Positions 1 through 7,833 of a DNA stretch of 20,897 nt are shown here, piece after piece; position 1 is the stretch's first letter, and each line of letters starts with the position of its first letter. Both the position numbers and the translations under genes were made by a program. The stretch covers positions 1 to 20,897 of the forward strand of contig CAZQEN010000103.1 in the NCBI GenBank assembly GCA_964591605.1, given 5' to 3'. The notes under the pieces were generated by a model that searched no databases, was not told where the DNA came from, and saw only the letters and a program-made list of their open reading frames with translations. Source of the stretch: CAYLLT01 sp964591605 (lineage in GTDB: Bacteria > Planctomycetota > Phycisphaerae > UBA1845 > PWPN01).

Positions 1-1547
<1,547 letters not shown>

Positions 1548-1580
1548 GTGCTCTTGCTCCTTTGCTCAAATGGGCCAGGC

Positions 1581-1655
1581 GGGCAGCACATCCGCTGCCC
1601 CGGCGAGTCTTCGGACGGGCAGCGGGCATCCGCCACCGGCGGACCCGCACCACCC
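1581..1655. repeat. Dispersed palindromic element, copy A (divergent)
   Basis: The element starts with a hairpin, GGGCAGC-N6-GCTGCCC (1581-1600). A second GGGCAGC follows (1617-1623). It ends in a hairpin with arms TCCGCC/GGCGGA (1629-1634 and 1638-1643) extended by GCGGG/CCCGC, followed by ACCACCC. Its three-part layout matches the copies at 7638-7721 and 16684-16758, although the loops differ. It occupies most of the gap between the porin and acs genes. No U-tract follows either hairpin, so it is not a classical terminator. Confidence 0.6.
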
Positions 1656-1678
1656 GAAGGCTCGTGTCAGACTCAACA

Positions 1679-3028
1679 TCAGAACGAAACCCTCACCCGC
1701 ACGCCCCCGACCGTCGCATGGCTGACCGTGTCGTTGGCGCCGGGGTTATCCACATACTGAAAGTCCGGGCTGATCACCAGCCACGGCGTCACCTGGATCG
1801 CGTAGTACATTTCGTAGACCGTTTCCTCGCCCGCGTTCTCGTCGACCAGATGTGTGTAGCGATCCGACGAATGCAGTTGTCCAAAGCCCAGCCCCAGCAC
1901 GTCCCGGTCGCGCTCGGGGATCAGGCCCATGTATGATACGCCACCCGACCAGAAATCACTGAAGCGGTTGATGTCCTGGTGGCGGTATCCGTACCGGAAG
2001 AACAGACCCAGCCCCTGCTCATCCGCCGGACCCTCCCGGAACACAAGCTGATCGAAGCTCGCGTAGAAGCCCACGTCGTCGCCGCGCTGATCGATGAACC
2101 GGCGCTCACGCCCGGAGTAGATATCCCGCGGGCGCGGGTCAAACTCGATGCCCAGCCGGTAGTTCCCCGGCAGCGGCCCGGAAGGCCCCGGCACTTTGAA
2201 GCCGAAGTCGTGTTCGACGTAGCCCACAAACCACGCTTCGTCGTGAAAGGCGGTCGAGAAGCCTGGTTTATAGAACGGATCGGGGGCGGCATGGGTCGGG
2301 CCCTGCGCATCGCCCGCGGCCAGGATGAGCGTGTACCACTCCACCGGCTGAAGGTACAACGCCACGCCCAGCGTCGTGATCGTCGCCGTTGGCACGAGCG
2401 GGTTGTTGTCCAGGACGGTGTTCATGAACTGCCGGTCTTCGGCGTTCGCGTACGCATTCCGGTCCACGATCGTCTGCATGTCCAGGTAGCCGACCTGGAT
2501 GCCGATTTTGTGATCCAGCAGGTACTGCCGGTACCAGAGCTGATCGATGTAGAGATCCTGCTTGCCGTCCGCGTCGTCGTTGACATCGGCCGCCTTCGTG
2601 GTCCCCGTGAACGGGTTGATGCTGTAGCCCCATCCATCGCGGACCTGCAGGAGCATGTCGGCGTCGGGAATCAGGCCCATTTTCTCGAAATCCAGCGTCA
2701 CGAACCAGTCGATCGTGGCGCTGTTCTTTCCGCCGCCCGTGCTGGTCCCGCCGTCCATGACGGACATGAAGTGGTTGTTGTAGAAAAACGACGTCTCGAT
2801 GCCGATGTCCCGAAGCGCGGGTCGCAGCCCGAACCAGTCGCCGCTGGCCGTCCTGGACTTCAGGCCAAACGGCGGGTCCAGCGCCGGAGCCGACGCCGGG
2901 GCGGAGGTGGGCTGCGTCGTGGGCCGCGCCGGAGCCGAGGCCGGCTGGCTGGAAGGCGCAGAGGTCTGTGCGGCCGCCCATGCGGCCGTCATACAGATCA
3001 ACGCCCCGTAGCACGCTGCCCGCTTCAC
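1679..3028 (-). CDS. OprB-family carbohydrate-selective porin-like outer-membrane protein
   Basis: This is a predicted outer-membrane beta-barrel porin of 449 residues. It has an N-terminal signal peptide (about residues 1-20, ending AWAAAQ) and then a Pro/Ala/Ser/Thr-rich linker (about 21-50). The mature body opens with the OprB-like pattern GDWFGLRPALRDIGIETSFFY. Aromatic-rich alternating strands run to a terminal phenylalanine (VRVSF), the usual barrel-assembly signal. The start is a GTG at 3028, because the next in-frame ATG would remove most of the signal peptide; the Shine-Dalgarno match is weak. The gene is divergent from the cytochrome c'-like lipoprotein gene and upstream of acs. OprB members pass sugars or other small solutes, and the true substrate cannot be read from sequence. 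Confidence 0.8.
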   Translation of the reverse strand: MKRAACYGALICMTAAWAAAQTSAPSSQPASAPARPTTQPTSAPASAPALDPPFGLKSRTASGDWFGLRPALRDIGIETSFFYNNHFMSVMDGGTSTGGGKNSATIDWFVTLDFEKMGLIPDADMLLQVRDGWGYSINPFTGTTKAADVNDDADGKQDLYIDQLWYRQYLLDHKIGIQVGYLDMQTIVDRNAYANAEDRQFMNTVLDNNPLVPTATITTLGVALYLQPVEWYTLILAAGDAQGPTHAAPDPFYKPGFSTAFHDEAWFVGYVEHDFGFKVPGPSGPLPGNYRLGIEFDPRPRDIYSGRERRFIDQRGDDVGFYASFDQLVFREGPADEQGLGLFFRYGYRHQDINRFSDFWSGGVSYMGLIPERDRDVLGLGFGQLHSSDRYTHLVDENAGEETVYEMYYAIQVTPWLVISPDFQYVDNPGANDTVSHATVGGVRVRVSF

Positions 3029-3153
3029 GTATCAGCCCCGTGTTCGACGGCGCGGCAGACCCTGCGAGTGTTTCTGTCTTGCATCACCGGGCCGCCGCCG
3101 TTAACCTCAACAGTCACGTCATCGCTGCTGTCCAACCACCGGGAGTAGGCTCC

Positions 3154-3687
3154 ATGCGAACCGTTGTCTCTGCCACGCTCACCGCCACGCTTGCTCTGGC
3201 CCTGATGGCCGCATCCTGCGCCAGCTCGCAGCCCAGAACGGAGCCCGCAACGGTTCGTCCTGCCAGTCGCCACGCGGTGCACTCCGATCGGCTGCGCGCC
3301 GTCATGAACGGCCTGGACAAGCGGGCCCGCAAGACCTGGCCGCAGGAAATCGCGGAGGAACGCCGCACCGCCGAGGAGCGCGACCGCGAGGTCCGGCTCC
3401 AGGAGGCTCGCGATCTGGCGGCCGCCCTCGCCGATGCCGCCGGGCAGATTCCCAGCGCCATCGAGGGCGTCGAGCTGACCGATGCCGAGCGTGCCGCATT
3501 CATGGCCGGTGTCGGACGTCTCCGCACCCAGGCCAGGGAGCTGGAAGTGTCGGTGGCCGCTCGCGATGTCAACCGGATGCACGCGATCCTCCGCTCCATA
3601 CGCGTGACCTGCAACAACTGTCACGGGCAGTTTCGCGAGCTGGCCGGCTCGGTCGATTCGGGCCAGCTTCAGCTCGTCAGCCGGTGA
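3154..3687 (+). CDS. Cytochrome c'-like heme lipoprotein
   Basis: This is a 177-residue protein with a lipoprotein signal (residues 1-22; hydrophobic core LALALMAA and acceptable lipobox AASC, lipidated Cys22). A charged, strongly helical region follows (about 44-150). A single heme-binding CNNCH (153-157) sits close to the C-terminus in the context TCNNCHGQFRE. A C-terminal CxxCH after a helical bundle is the hallmark of cytochrome c' and relatives. It is therefore predicted to be a membrane-anchored periplasmic c-type cytochrome, for electron transfer or binding of gaseous ligands. The ATG at 3154 follows GGGAG with 8 nt between, and it is chosen over upstream in-frame starts because it begins the signal peptide. 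It is divergent from the porin gene with 125 bp between; I saw no convincing promoter there. Confidence 0.75.
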   Translation: MRTVVSATLTATLALALMAASCASSQPRTEPATVRPASRHAVHSDRLRAVMNGLDKRARKTWPQEIAEERRTAEERDREVRLQEARDLAAALADAAGQIPSAIEGVELTDAERAAFMAGVGRLRTQARELEVSVAARDVNRMHAILRSIRVTCNNCHGQFRELAGSVDSGQLQLVSR

Positions 3688-3700
3688 CTGCCGCCGGCAG
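3688..3700. terminator. Short GC hairpin between convergent genes
   Basis: CTGCC-GCC-GGCAG directly follows the stop codon of the cytochrome gene, in the 45-bp gap to the convergent transporter gene. It could help end transcription, but it has only a 5-bp stem and no U-tract, so the call is weak. Confidence 0.25.
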
Positions 3701-3732
3701 CGCCGTCGCCGCACCATCGGGCCCTCGCCGCT

Positions 3733-5340
3733 TCACGCCCCGGCGGGCGCCGGCTGCCTTTTGCGTCCCAGCACGACGGCCAGACCGGCCGACACAAAAC
3801 ACAGCGCCGCTGCCACCGCGAACGCCGCGAAGTAACTCCCCGTCATCACCAGGGCCGTTCCTCCGGCCCACACGCCCACCACGCCGGCGATTCCGTACGA
3901 GGTGAACACCCAGCCGTAGTTAGCCCCGAGGTTCTTCGAGCCGAACAGATCCGCCGTCAGCGAGGGGAACAACGCAAAACAACCACCGTAGTTGAATCCC
4001 ACGCACGCCGCGCCCGCCGCCAGCAGCAGCCGGGTATCCAGCGCTGAAAGCAGCAGCAGCGTTATGCCCTGCAAACTGAACATGAGCATCAACGACGCCC
4101 GCCGGCCGATGCGGTCGGAGACCAGCCCCCAGAAGATCCGTCCGATGGCATTGAAGATCGACAGCATGCCCACCGCGGTTGTCCCCTGAAGCAGCAGGTC
4201 GGCACGCATCGCCTCCGTCAGCGCCGCGCCGCCGCGCTCTGCCGCCGCCACGAGCTGCGCCCCGGCAAACGGCTTGAGAATCCCGATCACCATCAATCCG
4301 GCCATCGAACCGCTGAAAAACATCAGCCAGATCAGGTAAAAGCGGCCCGTCCGCAGCGTCTCCTGCCACGTCAGATCGCGTCCCGCCGATGCCGCGCCCT
4401 TTCTGGCCGGCACGGCGTAATCCGCCGGCGGATTCCGCAGCAGCGCGGCCCCGATGCCGATGCTCAGCAGACAGATCAGCGCGTGCACGTTGAACAGGGC
4501 CGTGATGCCGTGAGAACCGATGAAATTCGTCGCTCCGATGATGCTCTTGTGCGAGAAGATGTACGCCCCGAACCCGAAGCCCGCCACCGCGATGCCCGAC
4601 ATCAGCCCCTTGTGCTGCGGGAACCACTTCACCAGGGCCGCGATCGGGCAGACGTACGCAAACCCGATCCCCACGCCGGCCAGCAGCCCGATCGTCGCCC
4701 ACAGCAGAAACAGGCGGTCGCGCGGCCCCTGCGAGACGTAATCATTGCCCAGCAGCACGCCGGCGATCACCGCCACCGTCACCAGTCCGTGCGGAATGTA
4801 CTGCAGCAGCGGAAACCGCTCGCGGTCCAGCCTCGCCGCCAGGGCGTGGAACAGCAGCAGGCCCGCGATCACGATCGCCCCGATGAGCAGGGCATGGCAC
4901 AGCAGAAACGTGATGCGATGGCTCATCTGTCCGGCCACCAGAAAGCCGACCGCCATCAGCACGCCGCCGATCGCCGCGGTGGACCGCGGACCGATCAGGT
5001 CCTGCAGCCGCCCTGCGAAGATCATAGTAGTGGCAAAAGCCAGTAGGCATATCGCGAACGAATAGGTCAGGTATTTCTGCCGCACCGCCCGCTCGCGCTT
5101 GAGCGCGGCGTCATCGGCCACCACCACCGTCCCCGCCGGCAGCGTGCCCAGGCTCGCCGCCTGCGCCTCGGTGACCACCTGCGGCCATACGCTCCGGTCC
5201 AGCGGTTCCCAGAAAATGCTGTAGCCGTAGACCGTCCCCAGAATGAGCTGGATCAGCAGGGCGCCGATCAGGACCTGATACTTCGTCGTACCGCCCGCCA
5301 CCGCCGGCCGGGCCAGATAATCGCTCGTCAAGGTGGACAT
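3733..5340 (-). CDS. OFA-type major facilitator (monocarboxylate / oxalate-formate antiporter-like), with insertion
   Basis: This is an inner-membrane secondary transporter of 535 residues. Family features are TM1 with LGTVYGYSIFWEPL (34-47), the MFS loop motif GRLQDLIGPR (110-119) and the OFA stretch GIGFAYVCPIAALVKWFPQHKG (about 224-245, then AGFGFGAYIF). OFA carriers usually have about 400-450 residues and 12 helices. Here roughly 70 extra residues (about 138-209), carrying two further hydrophobic segments, lie between TM3 and the helix containing GIGFAYV. There is also an approximately 40-residue polar loop after TM1. About 14 helices are therefore likely. The ATG at 5340 has a modest GAGG upstream. 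Substrates in the family are small mono- or dicarboxylates; nearby acs and por genes make acetate, formate, pyruvate or lactate reasonable guesses only. Confidence 0.8.
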   Translation of the reverse strand: MSTLTSDYLARPAVAGGTTKYQVLIGALLIQLILGTVYGYSIFWEPLDRSVWPQVVTEAQAASLGTLPAGTVVVADDAALKRERAVRQKYLTYSFAICLLAFATTMIFAGRLQDLIGPRSTAAIGGVLMAVGFLVAGQMSHRITFLLCHALLIGAIVIAGLLLFHALAARLDRERFPLLQYIPHGLVTVAVIAGVLLGNDYVSQGPRDRLFLLWATIGLLAGVGIGFAYVCPIAALVKWFPQHKGLMSGIAVAGFGFGAYIFSHKSIIGATNFIGSHGITALFNVHALICLLSIGIGAALLRNPPADYAVPARKGAASAGRDLTWQETLRTGRFYLIWLMFFSGSMAGLMVIGILKPFAGAQLVAAAERGGAALTEAMRADLLLQGTTAVGMLSIFNAIGRIFWGLVSDRIGRRASLMLMFSLQGITLLLLSALDTRLLLAAGAACVGFNYGGCFALFPSLTADLFGSKNLGANYGWVFTSYGIAGVVGVWAGGTALVMTGSYFAAFAVAAALCFVSAGLAVVLGRKRQPAPAGA

Positions 5341-5705
5341 GGTGCCTCGCAGTCCGTGCAGTCACAGTCAAGGGGGCTCAACTCACGTTGCTCAGGGCAA
5401 GGGTTGGAGACGAACTGCCGGCCGGAGCGGTCTCTCGGTCCGGCGACCTTAGAGGAAGGGCATAGACTCAACTCTCCACAGCGGCCGCAGATCAACGCCG
5501 CCGGTTGGACAAAGCGATATGGAACACACCCATTTCGGGTGGAACGGCGTCTTCGCATGGGCCAAGTTGCCCTCAAACTGCGGCAGAAGACGCATTCGGG
5601 ACAGCGGGTGGAGGTGTCCCCCATGTGCCGTGCATGACATCGTAATGGTCGATCACGGCGGATGGATTCTTGGCAAACTGCGCGCCACGCCGCCGCCTCC
5701 GACGC
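5341..5705. other. Non-coding gap upstream of the transporter gene
   Basis: No gene is supported in these 365 bases. Two structures are visible. One is a 6-bp arm pair GCCGGA/TCCGGC (5421-5426 and 5439-5444). The other is a perfect 8-bp arm pair GCGTCTTC/GAAGACGC (5547-5554 and 5586-5593) enclosing a smaller GGGC-N6-GCCC. The transporter promoter should lie here on the minus strand, but no box pair is convincing. A cysteine-containing open frame on the minus strand (5328-5624) was not accepted as a gene. Confidence 0.4.
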
Positions 5706-6422
5706 TCACTCTCGCGGTCGGGGCCGGGCGGCATTCCGAACGTCGCTCATCTCAAAGCCGTATTCCCGTCTCAGGCGCCCCAGGCGTTCCTCCAGGGACA
5801 CCGTGGCCGGCAAGCCCAGGGCGCCCCGGAGCTGCTCGGGCGGGATACCGAGCGTCGATGCCGCCTCCGCCAGCGTCATCGAGCCGCGGATCCCCATGTC
5901 CTCGTGTGCTTCGGCGTCCGTCGGCATGCTGGCCGCGGCGTCGGACTGCCCGGGCGGTGCCTCCAAGGCCTCGTGCGGCCCCAGGCCGCCCATGGCTGCC
6001 CGGCCGCCTCGGCCGCCCGCACCCCGGTGAGACTCCACATCGCCTGCGCCGATCCAGAGGAACACGCCGACTCCGGCTGTCAGGATCAGCGTCACGATCG
6101 TTCCGCTCACCCAGCGCTGCGCCGCCCCGATCGGTTCACCTGTCCCGTTGCTGCGCGCGAGCCGGCGGGTGGTGGCATAGACCCACCCCCAGTGCAGGGC
6201 AACATGGAGCAAAAGCAGGGCGATCAGGCCGATGGCCAGCCAGTAGTGCAGACCGCCCCAGTCATGCCGACCGAGGCTCCACAACGACCGTCCCTCTCCG
6301 CCGCCGCGCCCGCCGCTTCCGGGCGGCAGGAGGTAACGCATGACCAGCCCCGTCCCGATCATCGCCAGCATCAGGATCAGCGCGACCGTGTCGACGATGT
6401 AGTTCAGCGTGTTGCGACGCAT
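5706..6422 (-). CDS. DUF4405-like three-helix membrane protein, possible heme b protein
   Basis: This is a 238-residue inner-membrane protein. Predicted helices are about 8-31 (NYIVDTVALILMLAMIGTGLVM), 58-81 and 105-124. Histidines at 53, 59, 73 and 77 flank or lie in helix 2, as in DUF4405 and cytochrome-b-like proteins that bind heme. A Gly/Ala-rich linker leads to a small helical C-terminal module (about 181-228, TLAEAASTLGIPPEQLRGAL) of a kind I associate with membrane redox proteins. The chosen ATG (6422) begins MRRNTLNYIVD, the usual family N-terminus, with GGAG 10 nt upstream. An alternative ATG at 6494 overlaps the porB stop and would add an Arg-rich leader. It is last in the por cluster, so a role passing electrons between the oxidoreductase system and the membrane is inferred, not shown. 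Confidence 0.65.
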   Translation of the reverse strand: MRRNTLNYIVDTVALILMLAMIGTGLVMRYLLPPGSGGRGGGEGRSLWSLGRHDWGGLHYWLAIGLIALLLLHVALHWGWVYATTRRLARSNGTGEPIGAAQRWVSGTIVTLILTAGVGVFLWIGAGDVESHRGAGGRGGRAAMGGLGPHEALEAPPGQSDAAASMPTDAEAHEDMGIRGSMTLAEAASTLGIPPEQLRGALGLPATVSLEERLGRLRREYGFEMSDVRNAARPRPRE

Positions 6423-6493
6423 GATCCTGCCGCTCCGATCATCTCCAGGGCGCCGCCCGCCCGCCGCTCGGCGGCCCGCACGCCTGCCGATCA

Positions 6494-7507
6494 TCACGCC
6501 GCCGCGACGGACCCCTGGTCTCGACCCAGTTTTTCGAGGTCGCTCAGCTCCTGCCAGCGCCAGTCGACGAACTCCTGGAACTTCGCCACGATGGGCGCGT
6601 ACTCAGGCCGCGTCAGGTGCCGCAGTCGCGTCTGCGCGGCGAAATACGCGGACAGCGGTTTGGGCGTCGTTGGCTTGAATGTGATGCGGTATCGGCCGTT
6701 CTCGTATTCGTACAGCGGCCAGATGTTCGCCTCCACCGCCAGTTCCGCAATGTGGATCACGTCGTCGCTCTCGGTTCCCCAGCCGACGGGGCAGCTCGAA
6801 AGCACATTGACGAAGCTCGGGCCGCGCACCGCGATCGCCTTTTGCAGCTTCTGCTGCATGTCCTGATAGCGATGCACCGACGCCTGGGCCACGTACGGGA
6901 GGTCGTGGGCGATCATGATACGCGTCAGATCCTTGACGAACTCCGTTTTGCCCGCCTGCGCCTCGCCCACCTGGGCGGTGTTGGTGAACGCGCCGAACGG
7001 CGTGGCCGACGACCGTTGCACGCCCGTGTTCATGTACGCTTCGTTGTTGTAGCACACGTAGGTCAGATCGTGGCCCCGCTCCATCGCGCCCGACAGCGCC
7101 TGCAGGCCGATGTCGTACGTCCCTCCGTCACCGCCGAACGCGATCACCTTGATGTCCTTCCCTTCGGGCAGCTCACCGCGGGCCCGCCGGGCCCGGATCG
7201 CGCTCTCGATCCCCGCCGCCACGGCCGCCGAATTCGGAAACGCCGAGTGCATGTAGGGGATGCGCCATGCGTTCGCCGGATAGAGCGTCGTCACCACCTC
7301 CATGCAGCCCGTGGCGAACGTCACGATCGGATCCGCCCCAAGCCCCTCCCGCGCCGCATAGAGCGCCGCCTGGATCACGCTCGGCGCCGGGCACCCCGCG
7401 CACGCCGCATGCCCCGGCCCCAGCCCCTGGCAGCTCCCCAGCAGCCTCTGCGGAACGAGCTTGGTGCTGTCCCGAGCTTCCCGGCCGCGTATGTCTTTCG
7501 CTTCCAT
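6494..7507 (-). CDS. porB: Pyruvate:ferredoxin oxidoreductase, beta subunit (TPP-binding)
   Basis: This is the catalytic subunit that binds thiamine pyrophosphate and a [4Fe-4S] cluster, for pyruvate + CoA + oxidised ferredoxin to acetyl-CoA + CO2 + reduced ferredoxin. Cluster cysteines are C36 and C39 (ACAGC), C68 (ATGC) and C239 (SSCPVGW). The TPP motif runs from GDGGTYDIG (126-134) to YNNEAYMNTG (153-162). PGHAACAGC, LYPANAWRIPYMHSAF and the four-cysteine set fit pyruvate-type beta subunits better than 2-oxoglutarate or branched-chain forms. Length (337 residues) is near normal. The ATG at 7507 follows AAAGGA at ideal spacing. It is separated from the alpha-gamma gene by a 313-bp repeat-bearing gap, and its stop touches the DUF4405-like reading frame. 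Confidence 0.92.
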   Translation of the reverse strand: MEAKDIRGREARDSTKLVPQRLLGSCQGLGPGHAACAGCPAPSVIQAALYAAREGLGADPIVTFATGCMEVVTTLYPANAWRIPYMHSAFPNSAAVAAGIESAIRARRARGELPEGKDIKVIAFGGDGGTYDIGLQALSGAMERGHDLTYVCYNNEAYMNTGVQRSSATPFGAFTNTAQVGEAQAGKTEFVKDLTRIMIAHDLPYVAQASVHRYQDMQQKLQKAIAVRGPSFVNVLSSCPVGWGTESDDVIHIAELAVEANIWPLYEYENGRYRITFKPTTPKPLSAYFAAQTRLRHLTRPEYAPIVAKFQEFVDWRWQELSDLEKLGRDQGSVAAA

Positions 7508-7820
7508 GTGCTGTCCTTTGTCCGTCGTCCGTTGAGGGGTCCAGTTGTCCGCTTGTCCGTTGGCAATGTGACCGTCATCACCTCAACGGGGTGCCGGCGT
7601 TAGTGCCGCAACTAAGTAACGCAGAGAGATTCAGGCGGGGTGGCATGGGTCCCGGCGCGCCGGGATACTCATTGCCCGTGCGCATGAAACACGGGCAGCG
7701 AGTACGCTGCCCATGCCACCCTGTTCGAGAGTGCCAACCATTCTGCGTTCCTACTTGGCCAGATGACCATTGACCCGGCAAGGGACCACTGACAACTGAC
7801 CACTGACCACTGACCACTGA
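7508..7820. other. Repeat-filled intercistronic gap within the por cluster
   Basis: These 313 bases separate porAG from porB, both on the minus strand. They hold a dispersed palindromic element (7638-7721), a heptamer tract reaching the end of porAG (from 7785) and a degenerate series of GTCCGTN-like units near 7527-7562. The porB Shine-Dalgarno sequence lies at the low-coordinate end. No coding frame here looks real. Confidence 0.6.
7638..7721. repeat. Dispersed palindromic element, copy B
   Basis: The element is 84 bp, framed by a perfect 12-bp inverted repeat GGGTGGCATGGG/CCCATGCCACCC (7638-7649 and 7710-7721). Inside are a 14-bp palindrome CCCGGCGCGCCGGG (7651-7664), arms TGCCCGTG/CACGGGCA (7673-7680 and 7690-7697) and the family hairpin GGGCAGC-N6-GCTGCCC (7693-7712). 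Read on the minus strand, its first 32 bases are identical to the start of copy C at 16684. It has no transposase gene and no U-tract. Confidence 0.75.
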
Positions 7821-7833
7821 CTACTCACTCCTG
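7785..7833. repeat. Heptanucleotide tandem repeat (ACCACTG)n
   Basis: There are seven consecutive 7-base units from 7785: ACCACTG, ACAACTG, three perfect ACCACTG, then ACTACTC and ACTCCTG. The last units enter the 3' end of porAG and supply its final codons and stop. A 7-base unit shifts frame with every added or lost copy, so this tract could vary between strains without harming the upstream protein core. Confidence 0.8.

Noticed and set aside
3061..3130. Sigma-70 promoter for the cytochrome gene (TTGCAT and TAACCT, 17 bases apart)
   Set aside because: Each box matches only about half of the consensus, which is not enough in GC-rich DNA of unknown host.
5328..5624. Cysteine-containing 98-residue open frame on the minus strand upstream of the transporter
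   Set aside because: It overlaps the transporter start in another frame, has no clear ribosome binding site, and its CPECVFC cluster is not followed by any recognisable zinc-ribbon pattern.
7638..7721. Rho-independent terminator between porAG and porB
   Set aside because: The stems are strong but no U-tract follows on either strand, and the same element occurs at two other sites as a dispersed repeat.
7785..7833. CRISPR-like array
   Set aside because: The units are 7 bases in direct contact, with no spacers and no cas genes. It is a simple tandem repeat.
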